NCBI RefSeq assembly: GCF_001428745.1
Contig: NZ_LMIO01000004.1
Location: 310,001 to 374,000, forward strand
Source of the DNA: Leifsonia sp. Root227
GTDB taxonomy: Bacteria > Actinomycetota > Actinomycetes > Actinomycetales > Microbacteriaceae
Direction: 5' to 3'
DNA length: 64,000 bases
Numbering within the stretch: the stretch's first letter is position 1; each line of letters opens with the position of its first letter. Under the pieces are notes generated by a model. That model was not told where the DNA came from, did not search any database, and worked only from the letters and a program-made list of their open reading frames with translations. This document shows, piece by piece, positions 42,032-50,278 of this stretch. The position numbers and the translations under genes are program-made.

Positions 42032-42343
42032 TCACGCCGTCAGCGCGTGCGCATCCCGCGTCGCCTCGACCGCATCCTCCTGCCGGATGGAGAACGCGTT
42101 GTCGTCGCGCACCAGCAGCAGTTCGACGCCGTGCGCGTGCCGCAGCACCACGAGGGCGGAGGTGTCCGTCTCGAGGACGCGTTCCACCTGGCGGAGGAAG
42201 ATGCGCGCCATCTCGTCGCTGACCCGGAATTCGCGGCCGAGGGCGTGCACGATGTAACCGGGCGCAGCCGCCGGGCGGGCTTCGAGGTGGGTCTCCGCGC
42301 GGAAGCGGTCGCACGCGTGCTGGTCAGCGTGGGAAATCGTCAT
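42032..42343 (-). CDS. Small soluble protein of unknown function
   Basis: From ATG 42343 (behind GGAGGAACC) the 103-residue product has a helical start, then GYIVHALGREFRVSDEMARIFL and VERVLETDTSALVVLRHAHGVELLLV. The middle could form a small helix-turn-helix or excisionase-like fold, with the tail FSIRQEDAVEATRDA, but no family is certain. It is convergent with the MurJ-like gene, 17 bases apart. Confidence 0.65.
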   Translation of the reverse strand: MTISHADQHACDRFRAETHLEARPAAAPGYIVHALGREFRVSDEMARIFLRQVERVLETDTSALVVLRHAHGVELLLVRDDNAFSIRQEDAVEATRDAHALTA

Positions 42344-42463
42344 GGTTCCTCCGTCGGTCGGAACTCGAACGGTAGACCGTTCCCCGAGGGGGTACAGGGG
42401 TTGCGCGACGGCCCAAGTCATGCATCCGGGCGGGGAGGGCGGCGATGAGCGCAGAATAGGGCA

Positions 42464-43393
42464 ATGAAGACTTTCACCCTTCCGAACACCACCGTCGAAA
42501 CCTCGAACATCATCCTCGGCCTCATGCGGATCACTCCGCTGGACGACGAGCAGATCCGCACGCTGGTGCGTTCGGCTCGGGATGCGGGCATCACGATGTT
42601 CGACCACGCCGACATCTACGGCGACGAGCGGCACGGCTGCGAGAAGCGGTTCGGCGACGCCGGTGCGATCCCCGCTTCGGAGCGCGACCAGGTGCAGATC
42701 CAGTCGAAGGTGGGCATCAGGGACGGCTACTTCGACTTCTCCCGCGAGCACATCCTGACCACGGTCGACGAGTCGCTCTCGGCCCTCAAGACCGACTACC
42801 TCGACCTCCTGCTCCTGCACCGCCCGGACACCCTGGTCGAGCCGGATGAGGTCGCTGCGGCGTTCGACGAGCTGTTCGAGTCGGGCAAGGTCCGCAACTT
42901 CGGCGTCTCCAACCAGACCCCAGGGCAGGTCGAGCTCCTGAAGCGTTCCGTCCGTCAGCCGATCGTGGTCAACCAGGTGCAGCTCAGCATCACCCACTCG
43001 CCGATCATCGCGCAGGGCATCGCGGCGAACATGGCCGCCCTCGACCAGTCCATCGACCGCGACAACGGCATCCTCGACTACAGCCGCCTCAACGGCATCA
43101 CACTGCAGGCCTGGTCGCCGTTCCAGAAGGGCTTCTTCGACGGCGTGTTCCTCGGCGACCGCGAGAACTACCGCGAACTGAACGACGTGATCGACGCGCT
43201 CGCCGCGAAGTACGACGTGCAGCCCGCCGCGATCGCCGTCGCCTGGATCACCAGGCACCCCGCCAACATCCAGGTCGTGCTCGGCACCACGAACATCCAC
43301 CACCTGCTCGACTCCGCCGCGGGCAGCGACGTGCCCCTCACCCGCGAGGAGTGGTACCGCCTGTTCACGACGGCGGGGCACATCCTCCCGTAG
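42464..43393 (+). CDS. Aldo/keto reductase (YdhF/Tas type)
   Basis: The 309-residue barrel enzyme has the AKR tetrad in sequence: Asp47 and Tyr52 in MFDHADIYGD, Lys in QIQSKVGIRDG, and His in LLLLHRPDTL. GKVRNFGVSNQTPGQVELL and a C-terminal VLGTTNIHHLLDSA cofactor loop agree with NADP(H)-dependent oxidoreductases of the YdhF group. It reduces a carbonyl; substrate unknown. The exonuclease gene starts 27 bases later. Confidence 0.9.
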   Translation: MKTFTLPNTTVETSNIILGLMRITPLDDEQIRTLVRSARDAGITMFDHADIYGDERHGCEKRFGDAGAIPASERDQVQIQSKVGIRDGYFDFSREHILTTVDESLSALKTDYLDLLLLHRPDTLVEPDEVAAAFDELFESGKVRNFGVSNQTPGQVELLKRSVRQPIVVNQVQLSITHSPIIAQGIAANMAALDQSIDRDNGILDYSRLNGITLQAWSPFQKGFFDGVFLGDRENYRELNDVIDALAAKYDVQPAAIAVAWITRHPANIQVVLGTTNIHHLLDSAAGSDVPLTREEWYRLFTTAGHILP

Positions 43394-43420
43394 CGCGGGC
43401 GGACGTGGGAGGATCGACCC

Positions 43421-44350
43421 GTGACCGGGCGAACGATGCTTCTGGACAGTGCCTCCCTGTATTTCCGCGGGTTCTACGGGGTTCCGGATACGGTGCGCGC
43501 CCCAGACGGCACGCCGGTGAACGCCGTGCGCGGGTTCCTCGACATCATCGCCAAGCTGGTCACCGACTTCGGGCCGGACGAACTGGTGGCGTGCTGGGAC
43601 GACGATTGGCGTCCCCGGTGGCGGGTCGACCTCATCCCGAGCTACAAGGCGCACCGGGTGGCCGAGGAGAACCCTGGCGGCGTGGACGTCGAGGAGACAC
43701 CGGAGGCTCTGGTTCAGCAGGTCCCGATCATCCGGGAGGTGCTCGGCGCCATCGGCATCCCTATCGTCGGCGCTGCGCAGCACGAGGCGGATGACGTGAT
43801 CGGCACGCTCGCGACGGGGGCCGCGCATCCCGTGGATGTGGTCACGGGCGACCGCGACCTGTTCCAGCTCGTCGACGACGCCGCGGACGTGCGCGTCATC
43901 TACACCGCGCGCGGCATGAGCAACCTGCAGACGCTGACCGAGTCGGTCGTCGTCGACAAGTACGGCGTGCGGCCGCAGCAGTACGCCGACTTCGCCGTGA
44001 TGCGCGGCGACAGCTCAGACGGACTGCCTGGCGTCGCCGGCATCGGCGAGAAGACTGCGACCGCGCTCCTCACCGAATACGGCGACCTGGACGGCATCCT
44101 CGCCGCCGCGGCCGACCCCGGCAGCTCGATGAAAGCGCCGATGCGCGCCAGGTTCGAAGCCGCAGCCGACTACCTCGAGGTCGCGCCGCGCGTGGTCGAA
44201 GTGGTGCGCGACCTCGACCTGCCCACGGTGGATGCGCGCATCCCCACGCCGGACGGCACCCAGCTCGCAGCCCTGTCCGCCCTCTCCGAGAAGTGGGGCC
44301 TCGGCGGCTCTCTGGAGCGGGTTCTGCTCGCTCTCAAGAAGGACCGCTAA
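43421..44350 (+). CDS. 5'-3' exonuclease (Pol I N-terminal-like, stand-alone)
   Basis: The 309-residue protein from GTG 43421 matches the FEN/Pol I 5'-nuclease domain: LLDSASLYFRGFYG, the arch region IPSYKAHR, metal-binding acids in AAQHEADDVIGTLA and VTGDRDLFQLV, and the helix-3-turn-helix DGLPGVAGIGEKTATALL. It lacks the polymerase part. Stand-alone copies are common in Actinobacteria and can process flaps and RNA primers alongside PolA. Confidence 0.93.
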   Translation: MTGRTMLLDSASLYFRGFYGVPDTVRAPDGTPVNAVRGFLDIIAKLVTDFGPDELVACWDDDWRPRWRVDLIPSYKAHRVAEENPGGVDVEETPEALVQQVPIIREVLGAIGIPIVGAAQHEADDVIGTLATGAAHPVDVVTGDRDLFQLVDDAADVRVIYTARGMSNLQTLTESVVVDKYGVRPQQYADFAVMRGDSSDGLPGVAGIGEKTATALLTEYGDLDGILAAAADPGSSMKAPMRARFEAAADYLEVAPRVVEVVRDLDLPTVDARIPTPDGTQLAALSALSEKWGLGGSLERVLLALKKDR

Positions 44351-44590
44351 GCTCTGAGGCAGCGTCCGGCGATTTTCTGGCCGTTTCTTCGCAGCGATCC
44401 GCTGCCGAACGGACACTCACCGCACCATCCGCCCCTGCAGGTTCCGCGCAGCATCCGCCGCCGACCGCATCCAGGGGCCAGCAATCTCGCGCGTACCGCC
44501 GAACGGTTCGCGCAACACCGTCCGCGTCTTGAAAGGCGTGGTCGACGGGTCGCATCGCGTGGCCCGCAACACGAATAAAGGAATGACGAT

Positions 44591-44800
44591 ATGGCCACCG
44601 GCACCGTCAAATGGTTCAACTCCGAAAAGGGATTCGGGTTCATCGCACCCGATGACGGAACGAAGGATGTCTTCGCGCACCACAGCGCGATCGTCGGCGG
44701 CGACGCCGGCCACCGCAACCTCGAAGAGAACCAGAAGGTCGAGTTCGACACCGCCAACGGCCCCAAGGGTCCGCAGGCGGAGAACATTCGCGCCCTCTAG
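44591..44800 (+). CDS. Cold-shock protein (CspA family)
   Basis: The 69-residue OB-fold protein has RNP1 KGFGFI and RNP2-like DVFAHHSAI, and opens [17 protein letters not shown]. It melts RNA secondary structure at low temperature or in stress. Between RNP2 and the LEENQKVEF strand, the loop [10 protein letters not shown] is slightly longer than the usual I-x-G-x-G-F-R-x. The 240-base space upstream probably holds a long 5' leader, as usual for csp genes, but I cannot draw its fold. A hairpin terminator follows. Confidence 0.93.
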   Translation: MATGTVKWFNSEKGFGFIAPDDGTKDVFAHHSAIVGGDAGHRNLEENQKVEFDTANGPKGPQAENIRAL

Positions 44801-44815
44801 GGTTCGCTTTGCACG

Positions 44816-44846
44816 ACGGGCAGGGCGGCTGAGCCGCCCTGCCCGT
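44816..44846 (+). terminator. Intrinsic terminator of the cold-shock gene
   Basis: ACGGGCAGGGCGGCT (44816-44830) pairs with its full reverse complement (44832-44846), followed by TTCTTG. It starts 16 bases after the csp stop. Confidence 0.92.
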
Positions 44847-44879
44847 TTCTTGTGCCCAGGAGGCGCCCCGCCCCGCCGC

Positions 44880-46085
44880 CTACTGCTCGCCTGGCTCCCA
44901 GCGCCACAGCTCACGCTGAGCGAGCAGCGCCAGCTCGCGGAGCACGTCGAGATCCGTCTCGGACTCCGTCGGGTCGCGCGCCGTGCGGCCGAACACGCAG
45001 ATCGCGCCGATCCTGGTGCCGTCCGGCGCCTCGACGGGGTAGCCGGCGTAGAACCGCAGGTGCGCGGGGCCCGTGACCATCGCGTTCTCCGAGAACCGAG
45101 GGTCGTCTTCCGCGTTCGGGACCACCATGCCGTCGTCGGTGGCGATCGTGTAGATGCACACCGACTCCTCCAGCGGGAACTCGGTCAGCGCCGTTCCGCT
45201 CGACGCGAGATGCCACTGCTTCTCGTCGTCCAGCACGGAGAACAGGGCGATGTCCGACTGCAGCGTGCGCCTGGCGGTGCCGATGAGACCGTCGAGCCGT
45301 GCATCGGGCGAGCGCTCGTGCAGGCGGAGCCGCTTGATCGCATCCACCCGGTCGGTGGCGGGCGCCGGTGGGATGGCGGTGACGGAGTCGGCGAGATCCG
45401 GCGCGACGACATCGGCGATCTGCCGCGCCCAGAACAGGTAGTCGGCAGGGGTGCGGTGCCCGGCGCTCGCGTTGTGCGGGGGCGCGCCCAACGGGATGAA
45501 GACGGTCGCCGCCGAACTCGCGCACACCTCGGCGGCCCGGCGGTTGAGCTCGGTGGCGGTGCGCTGCACGATGTCGCCGTACTCGTTGTCGTACGGCCGA
45601 ATCGAGCGGATCGGCTGGCAGCCGAGCCACACGATGGTCGCGTCGGTCCGCGACCGGATGCGGCCGACCAGCGTGCGCATCCTGGCCTCCCACCGCTCGG
45701 GTGCCACCCGGTGCAGTGCATCGGTCATGGTGACGCTGACGACGACCGCCGCGTACCGGGACAGGTCGGCGTCGTCGAGGAGTGCGCCCACCGAGCGCAC
45801 GCCCGTGTCGGTGCCCGGGATCACATCGACGACGGCACCGCGGCCGGTGGTCGCAGCGACGGCGCGGGCGAGCGCGCCCGGCAGGGCGAGATCGTGACTG
45901 CCGACGCCCCAGCCGGCGACAGGGCCGGAACCGACGACGAGCATCCGGATGCTGTCGCGCCCTGCTGCGTACGCCTGCGGCGCATCCCTCGGTCGGATCG
46001 TGCGCGAGCGCGCCGATGCGACGCGCCACAGCCACACCCGCGACGCGAGATTGCGGAGCGGGGACGGAAGCGAATCGACCTGCAC
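44880..46085 (-). CDS. Degenerate SGNH-hydrolase domain fused to a GAF domain
   Basis: The 401-residue protein has an N-terminal SGNH-like domain (about 45-250, IRMLVVGSGPVAGWGVGSHD, VVVSVTMTDALH, IVWLGCQPI) and a C-terminal GAF domain (about 255-395, ARRTLQSDIALFSVLDDEKQWHLAS to GAICVFGRTARDPTESE). The usual GDS nucleophile block reads GSG and the C-terminal D-x2-H block is not evident, so the hydrolase half may be inactive and used for binding. GAF domains of this type sense small ligands. The first 45 residues are basic. Unlinked to a kinase or cyclase. Confidence 0.78.
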   Translation of the reverse strand: MQVDSLPSPLRNLASRVWLWRVASARSRTIRPRDAPQAYAAGRDSIRMLVVGSGPVAGWGVGSHDLALPGALARAVAATTGRGAVVDVIPGTDTGVRSVGALLDDADLSRYAAVVVSVTMTDALHRVAPERWEARMRTLVGRIRSRTDATIVWLGCQPIRSIRPYDNEYGDIVQRTATELNRRAAEVCASSAATVFIPLGAPPHNASAGHRTPADYLFWARQIADVVAPDLADSVTAIPPAPATDRVDAIKRLRLHERSPDARLDGLIGTARRTLQSDIALFSVLDDEKQWHLASSGTALTEFPLEESVCIYTIATDDGMVVPNAEDDPRFSENAMVTGPAHLRFYAGYPVEAPDGTRIGAICVFGRTARDPTESETDLDVLRELALLAQRELWRWEPGEQ

Positions 46086-46146
46086 TCTTCGACGGTAGCC
46101 CGGTAACGCGCGTGCAGCGAGCGTGCGGGCGGCGACACGCTGGCGG

Positions 46147-46671
46147 TCAGAGCGCGCCAGGGAGCCGGTCGAGCGTCATCGACCAACCGGCGTGGCAGTC
46201 GATTCCGTCCCAGTACGCCACCTGCTCCTCGGTGAGGTGCGGCGGCAGCGCCTGGTGCAGGCGCAACTCGGTGCGGTCGCCTGGCAGCGGCACGAGCTCG
46301 ACCGTGACGCGGGGGACGTCCACGGCGTCGCGAGCGGCCGCATCCACCGGCAGCTCCGGCCAGCCGTCGACCGCTCCCCAGTCGAACACGATGCGCTGTC
46401 CGGGGGTGAGCTCGCGGTACACGCCGCCCGTCAGGTAGCTGGTGTCCTCGTCGATGACCATGCGCTGCCGCCATGCGCCCCCGACGGTCGGGTCCACCTC
46501 GATCGGCTCGTCCACGTGGCCGTTACCGCTGTAGAACCAGCCGAGCATGTCCGGTTCCGTCCACGCCTGGAACACCCGCTCCGGCGGCGCATTCAGCACG
46601 CGCACCACCGTGAACCCACGCTCCGCGTCGCCCGCGCGCGCCCCGCTCCCCGTGTCGTCTGCTTCGCTCAC
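46147..46671 (-). CDS. SRPBCC/AHSA1-domain protein
   Basis: From GTG 46671 (with GGAGGAAC before it) the product is 174 residues. FTVVRVLNAPPERVFQAWTE is the start of the AHSA1/SRPBCC fold, followed by VGGAWRQRMVIDE and a C-terminal helix (LTEEQVAYWDGIDCHAGWSM) lining a hydrophobic cavity. Members bind lipids or aromatics or act as stress proteins. The function here is unknown. Confidence 0.85.
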   Translation of the reverse strand: MSEADDTGSGARAGDAERGFTVVRVLNAPPERVFQAWTEPDMLGWFYSGNGHVDEPIEVDPTVGGAWRQRMVIDEDTSYLTGGVYRELTPGQRIVFDWGAVDGWPELPVDAAARDAVDVPRVTVELVPLPGDRTELRLHQALPPHLTEEQVAYWDGIDCHAGWSMTLDRLPGAL

Positions 46672-46773
46672 CGTTCCTCCTCGATTGCGCCCGATCTTCC
46701 CACGCCCACGGTCTCCACGACAGGGCGGACGATAGGGTGAACGCGACCCCTTCCCAGCTCGAAAGGCTCCGAC

Positions 46774-47178
46774 GTGTCCGATCTTCGCCCGATCGCCGCA
46801 GCACCCAGCATCCTCCGCACGTCGTTCTGGCTGTGGATCGCCAGCGCCGTGGTGTCGTTCCTCTCCGGGATCGTCGGGGTGATCGTGGCCGTGCAGGCAG
46901 GGGCGTCTGGCTCGTCGGCGACGGCGGTGATGGCCGGTGCTGTCGTCGGCGCCATCATCGGCGCCGGCCTCAGGGTCGTCATCGCCGTCTTCATGGTGAA
47001 GGGCGTCAGCTGGGCGCGCATCATCCTCACGATTTTCGGCGGTCTGACCGCTCTCACCTCGCTGCCGTCGCTGTTCACCGGCGACCTGCTCGGGATCCTC
47101 GTGCTCGCGCTCACTGTCGCCGCCGGGATCATGATGTGGTCGCCCGCCGCGAGCGCGTACCTGCGCCGCCGGTACTGA
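46774..47178 (+). CDS. Four-helix membrane protein (paralogue of the 30077-30850 membrane domain)
   Basis: The 134-residue protein has four hydrophobic helices with the signature SWARIILTIFGGLTALTSLP between helices 3 and 4, matching the membrane part of the longer proline-rich protein at 30077-30850. Its start is a non-ATG codon (GTG 46774). Role unknown. It is the last gene before the pilus leader. Confidence 0.75.
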   Translation: MSDLRPIAAAPSILRTSFWLWIASAVVSFLSGIVGVIVAVQAGASGSSATAVMAGAVVGAIIGAGLRVVIAVFMVKGVSWARIILTIFGGLTALTSLPSLFTGDLLGILVLALTVAAGIMMWSPAASAYLRRRY

Positions 47179-47708
47179 CAGTGCGAAGAGTCTCAGAAAC
47201 AGTTCCGTCACGAAACCCGCGCTAGCCGGTCTTATCTGCTGAGCACACTCGGGGGGAGTCGGCTCCTGGCCCATTCGGGTTTGGGTCAGCGAAGGACCGG
47301 TGCATCGGGCGATGGTCCTTCGTCGAGGTGCCGACGGGAGTGGAGTCGGCGCCTCGGCTACCTCATGCCCGGCGCGCGAGAATGCCAGCATTCCTGAGAG
47401 TTCGATGAAACGGAGCGCCTCGGCGTCATAGTCGGCGCCGAACCCGGTCTTTTGAAGCGAGTCCGGCGATCTCGCCCCTCCCGAAAAGGAGGCGAGCGCT
47501 GGAGGAGGCGCTCACCCGAACGCCGCGACAACCATTCCTAGACCCAGACACGGGCCCCGTTCATCCGGGGTCCTCGCTTACCCGAGCACTCGTGCACACG
47601 CTGCGCCGTCCCTTCGGCGTGCGCGCGCACCGTCGCGCCACGACACCCGTACCGGCGCGCGGCCTGAGTGCACACACCCGAACCCGAATGCCCGAAAGGA
47701 ACCGAGAC
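47179..47708 (+). promoter_or_regulatory. Roughly 530-base structured leader ahead of the pilus genes
   Basis: No convincing ORF is present. Inverted repeats include A: CGAAGGACC (47290-47298) with 47314-47322; B: CGAGGTGCCGAC (47324-47335) with 47345-47356, one wobble; C: GCGAG (47457-47461) with CTCGC (47471-47475); D: CTCG and CCTCC (47471-47481) with 47488-47496; E: GAGCGC (47494-47499) with 47508-47513. C and D share bases and would compete, as in riboswitch or attenuator leaders. I could not match it to a known riboswitch class. The ribosome site GAAAGGAACC lies before 47709. Confidence 0.55.
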
Positions 47709-50189
47709 ATGCTCGGTCGCCACAGAACGACACCCAGCGACGCTCCCCCTGCGTCGCGCCGCCGCGCCAGGCATCGTGCCGACGGACGCGGCTGGTTCTC
47801 CACCCGCCGTCGCACCACGAAGATCGCGGCGACCGTGGCCGCGGCCGCCATCGCACTGTCGTCCCTGACCATCCTCAGCCCCGCCACGATCGCCGAAGCG
47901 ACGACGCCCGGCACCCCAGGGGTCGCCCAGCCTGGGACCCCTGTCTACACCGAAGACTTCTCCAATCAGAGCGCGGCCGGCGGCGCCATCAGCATTCTGA
48001 ACTACACGGGCAGCGCTGCGGCGGCCAACATGAAATACACCGCTGACCCGCAGTACACGCCGGCGGGCAACCAGTGCAACGGGTGGATCCTCGGCCCGTC
48101 CACTCCCCTTCCGGCGTCGGACAGCGGATGCACGAACAATCAGCCGGTCGGTTGGCAGCAGATTCAGCAACTCGCCCGCGAACTCGGCGCCGCGCAAGGA
48201 CAGACTGCCGCGCAGGCGGCCACGAACCAGGCACTTTCGGAGTACACGAACAATTCGTCGGGAACCATCGCGGCAGGCACGGAGTTCAAGACGGCAAGCT
48301 CGAACGCCATCCCCGCGGTCGCTGGGCACTACTACGCCGTCTCCGCCTACTTCGCGCAGGCGAACTGCTTTGCGGCGCACGCCAAAGAGACGTTCAGCCT
48401 GATCATCAACGGCGTCCCCACCGCGCTCAGCTCCGGACTCGACCCGTGCGGCACGTACACGGGCGCCGTCGACCAGATCACGAAGCTGCAGTCCGCTGCG
48501 ATCCAGATTCCGGTGGGGACGACGGCGTCCCTCGGGCTGTCGCTGTACAACGCGACCGCGAGCGGCAGCGGGAACGATGTGGCGTTCGATCTGCCCCAGA
48601 TCGTGGATGTGACGCCGCAGATCGACAAGTCGTTCAGCCCCGCGTTGATCGCGCCTGGTCAGACGTCGACGGTCACGCTGACGGTGACGAACACCGCCGA
48701 CCTGATGGCGAAGAACGACTGGAGCATCACGGACGCGCTCCCTGCCGGTCTGGCGATCGCGCCGACCCCCGCGGTCGGTGGGACGTGCGGGCAGGTCACC
48801 GGCGCAGCGTATGTCACGACGGCGGTCGCTGGGACCGGCACGTTCACCGCGACGGGCGGCGACCTCGCTGCCGGGCAGACGTCGTGCACCATCACGTTCA
48901 ACGTCACCGCCGCCGCGGAGGGTACGTATACGAACGGTCCTGGCAACATCGTCTCGAATCTGAACCCGCCCGCGAACGCGGTCCTCGTGGTCCGCGCCCC
49001 GCGCATCACGTTGACGAAGGCGTTGGGTGCCCCGCGTGAGGCGGCGACGGATCAGTTCACGGTCGCGCTCAAGACCGGCGGCGCATCGGGGTCCGCGGTG
49101 GCGAGCGGGACGACGATCGGTACGGGCGCGGCGGTGACAGCCGGGTCGGGAACGACGGGCGCGTATGTGGCGACGGTCGGGACCGCGTACACCCTGACGG
49201 AGGCGGCGTCGGGGACGACGTCGCTGGCGAACTACGCCAGCACGATCACCTGCACCGACAGTTTCGGATTGCAGTCCGGTTTGCCGAACGGCGCCGCATA
49301 CAATCCGGCGTCTCCGCCGTCGATCACCCCGGTCGCCGGCGCGAACATCGCCTGCGTGATCACGAACACGGCGCAGCCGATCATGTCGTGGAACAAGGTG
49401 GTCGACAAGGGCGCAGGGACGGTGGTGAACCCGGGCGACACTGTGAAGTACACGATCTCGGTGACGAATGCGGGGTCGGTGGCGAACCCGTCGTTCTCGG
49501 CGTTCGACGATCTGACGAATGTGGTGAACAACGCCACGTTCAACGCCGGCTCGATCGTGGTGTCTCCGGCGGGGACGGGGACCGCGACCTACGACGCGAC
49601 GTCGAAGCATTTGACGTGGACGGGACCGGTGGCGGCGAACGCGACCGTGTCGGTGTCGTACACGGTCACGGTGAACGCGGGCGCGTTCGGGCAGTTGAAG
49701 AACGCGTTCATCGACAAGTCGGTGGTGAACCCGATCGGCGCGAGCCTGCAGTGGCGGAAGGTCGATGCGACCGCGGCGAAGAACGTCCTCGCGGGCGCGT
49801 CCTGGACGCTGACGGCGCAGCCGTCGGGCACCCCGATCACGGTCACCGACTGTGTGGCGGCGTCTGCTGCTTCCTGCACGGGTGCGGACACGGACCCGGC
49901 CGGTGGCCAGTTCCTCGTCAGGGGTCTGACCCCTGGCGGGTATCAGCTCGTGGAGACGAAGGCCCCTGTCGGGTTCGTCCTGAACTCCACCCCGATCGCC
50001 GTGACGGTCTCCGCCACGACGCAGACCACGGTCCTTCCGGATGTGGTCAACCAGCAGCAGACGGTTCCGGTCATCCCGTTGACCGGTGGTCTCGGCACCG
50101 ACTACCTCGTCATCACCGGAGGCGGCCTGCTGGCCGTGATGGCCGGTCTCGGTCTCTGGCAGTTCCTCCGGCGGAGGCGCCTGGCATGA
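47709..50189 (+). CDS. Sortase-anchored large surface protein, probable pilus tip/adhesin
   Basis: The 826-residue protein has a long basic n-region, a signal helix (about residues 38-62, KIAATVAAAAIALSSLTILS), a long extracellular part with DUF11-type repeats (PQIDKSFSPALIAPGQTSTV, then SWNKVVDKGAGTVVNPGDTV), a SpaA-like domain with the E-box YQLVETKAPVGF near residue 750, and a sorting signal IPLTG at 789-793 followed by a membrane helix and RRRR. IPLTG differs from the shaft pilin's LPFTG. It is coupled to the pilin operon and is the likely tip or ancillary subunit. Confidence 0.9.
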   Translation: MLGRHRTTPSDAPPASRRRARHRADGRGWFSTRRRTTKIAATVAAAAIALSSLTILSPATIAEATTPGTPGVAQPGTPVYTEDFSNQSAAGGAISILNYTGSAAAANMKYTADPQYTPAGNQCNGWILGPSTPLPASDSGCTNNQPVGWQQIQQLARELGAAQGQTAAQAATNQALSEYTNNSSGTIAAGTEFKTASSNAIPAVAGHYYAVSAYFAQANCFAAHAKETFSLIINGVPTALSSGLDPCGTYTGAVDQITKLQSAAIQIPVGTTASLGLSLYNATASGSGNDVAFDLPQIVDVTPQIDKSFSPALIAPGQTSTVTLTVTNTADLMAKNDWSITDALPAGLAIAPTPAVGGTCGQVTGAAYVTTAVAGTGTFTATGGDLAAGQTSCTITFNVTAAAEGTYTNGPGNIVSNLNPPANAVLVVRAPRITLTKALGAPREAATDQFTVALKTGGASGSAVASGTTIGTGAAVTAGSGTTGAYVATVGTAYTLTEAASGTTSLANYASTITCTDSFGLQSGLPNGAAYNPASPPSITPVAGANIACVITNTAQPIMSWNKVVDKGAGTVVNPGDTVKYTISVTNAGSVANPSFSAFDDLTNVVNNATFNAGSIVVSPAGTGTATYDATSKHLTWTGPVAANATVSVSYTVTVNAGAFGQLKNAFIDKSVVNPIGASLQWRKVDATAAKNVLAGASWTLTAQPSGTPITVTDCVAASAASCTGADTDPAGGQFLVRGLTPGGYQLVETKAPVGFVLNSTPIAVTVSATTQTTVLPDVVNQQQTVPVIPLTGGLGTDYLVITGGGLLAVMAGLGLWQFLRRRRLA

Positions 50190-50278
50190 GGCATCCGCAC
50201 CCGCAGCATCCGTTGCACCCGCACATCCCGCACAACCTCCCGCCGCAGCTCGCGGCGGATTCGAAAGGAAACGACAGC

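Noticed and set aside
47179..47708. A c-di-GMP or c-di-AMP riboswitch in the pilus leader
   Set aside because: I compared by eye with the GEMM and ydaO core sequences and did not find their conserved cores, only the short GCCGAACCCG stretch, which is not enough. Left as an unknown structured leader.
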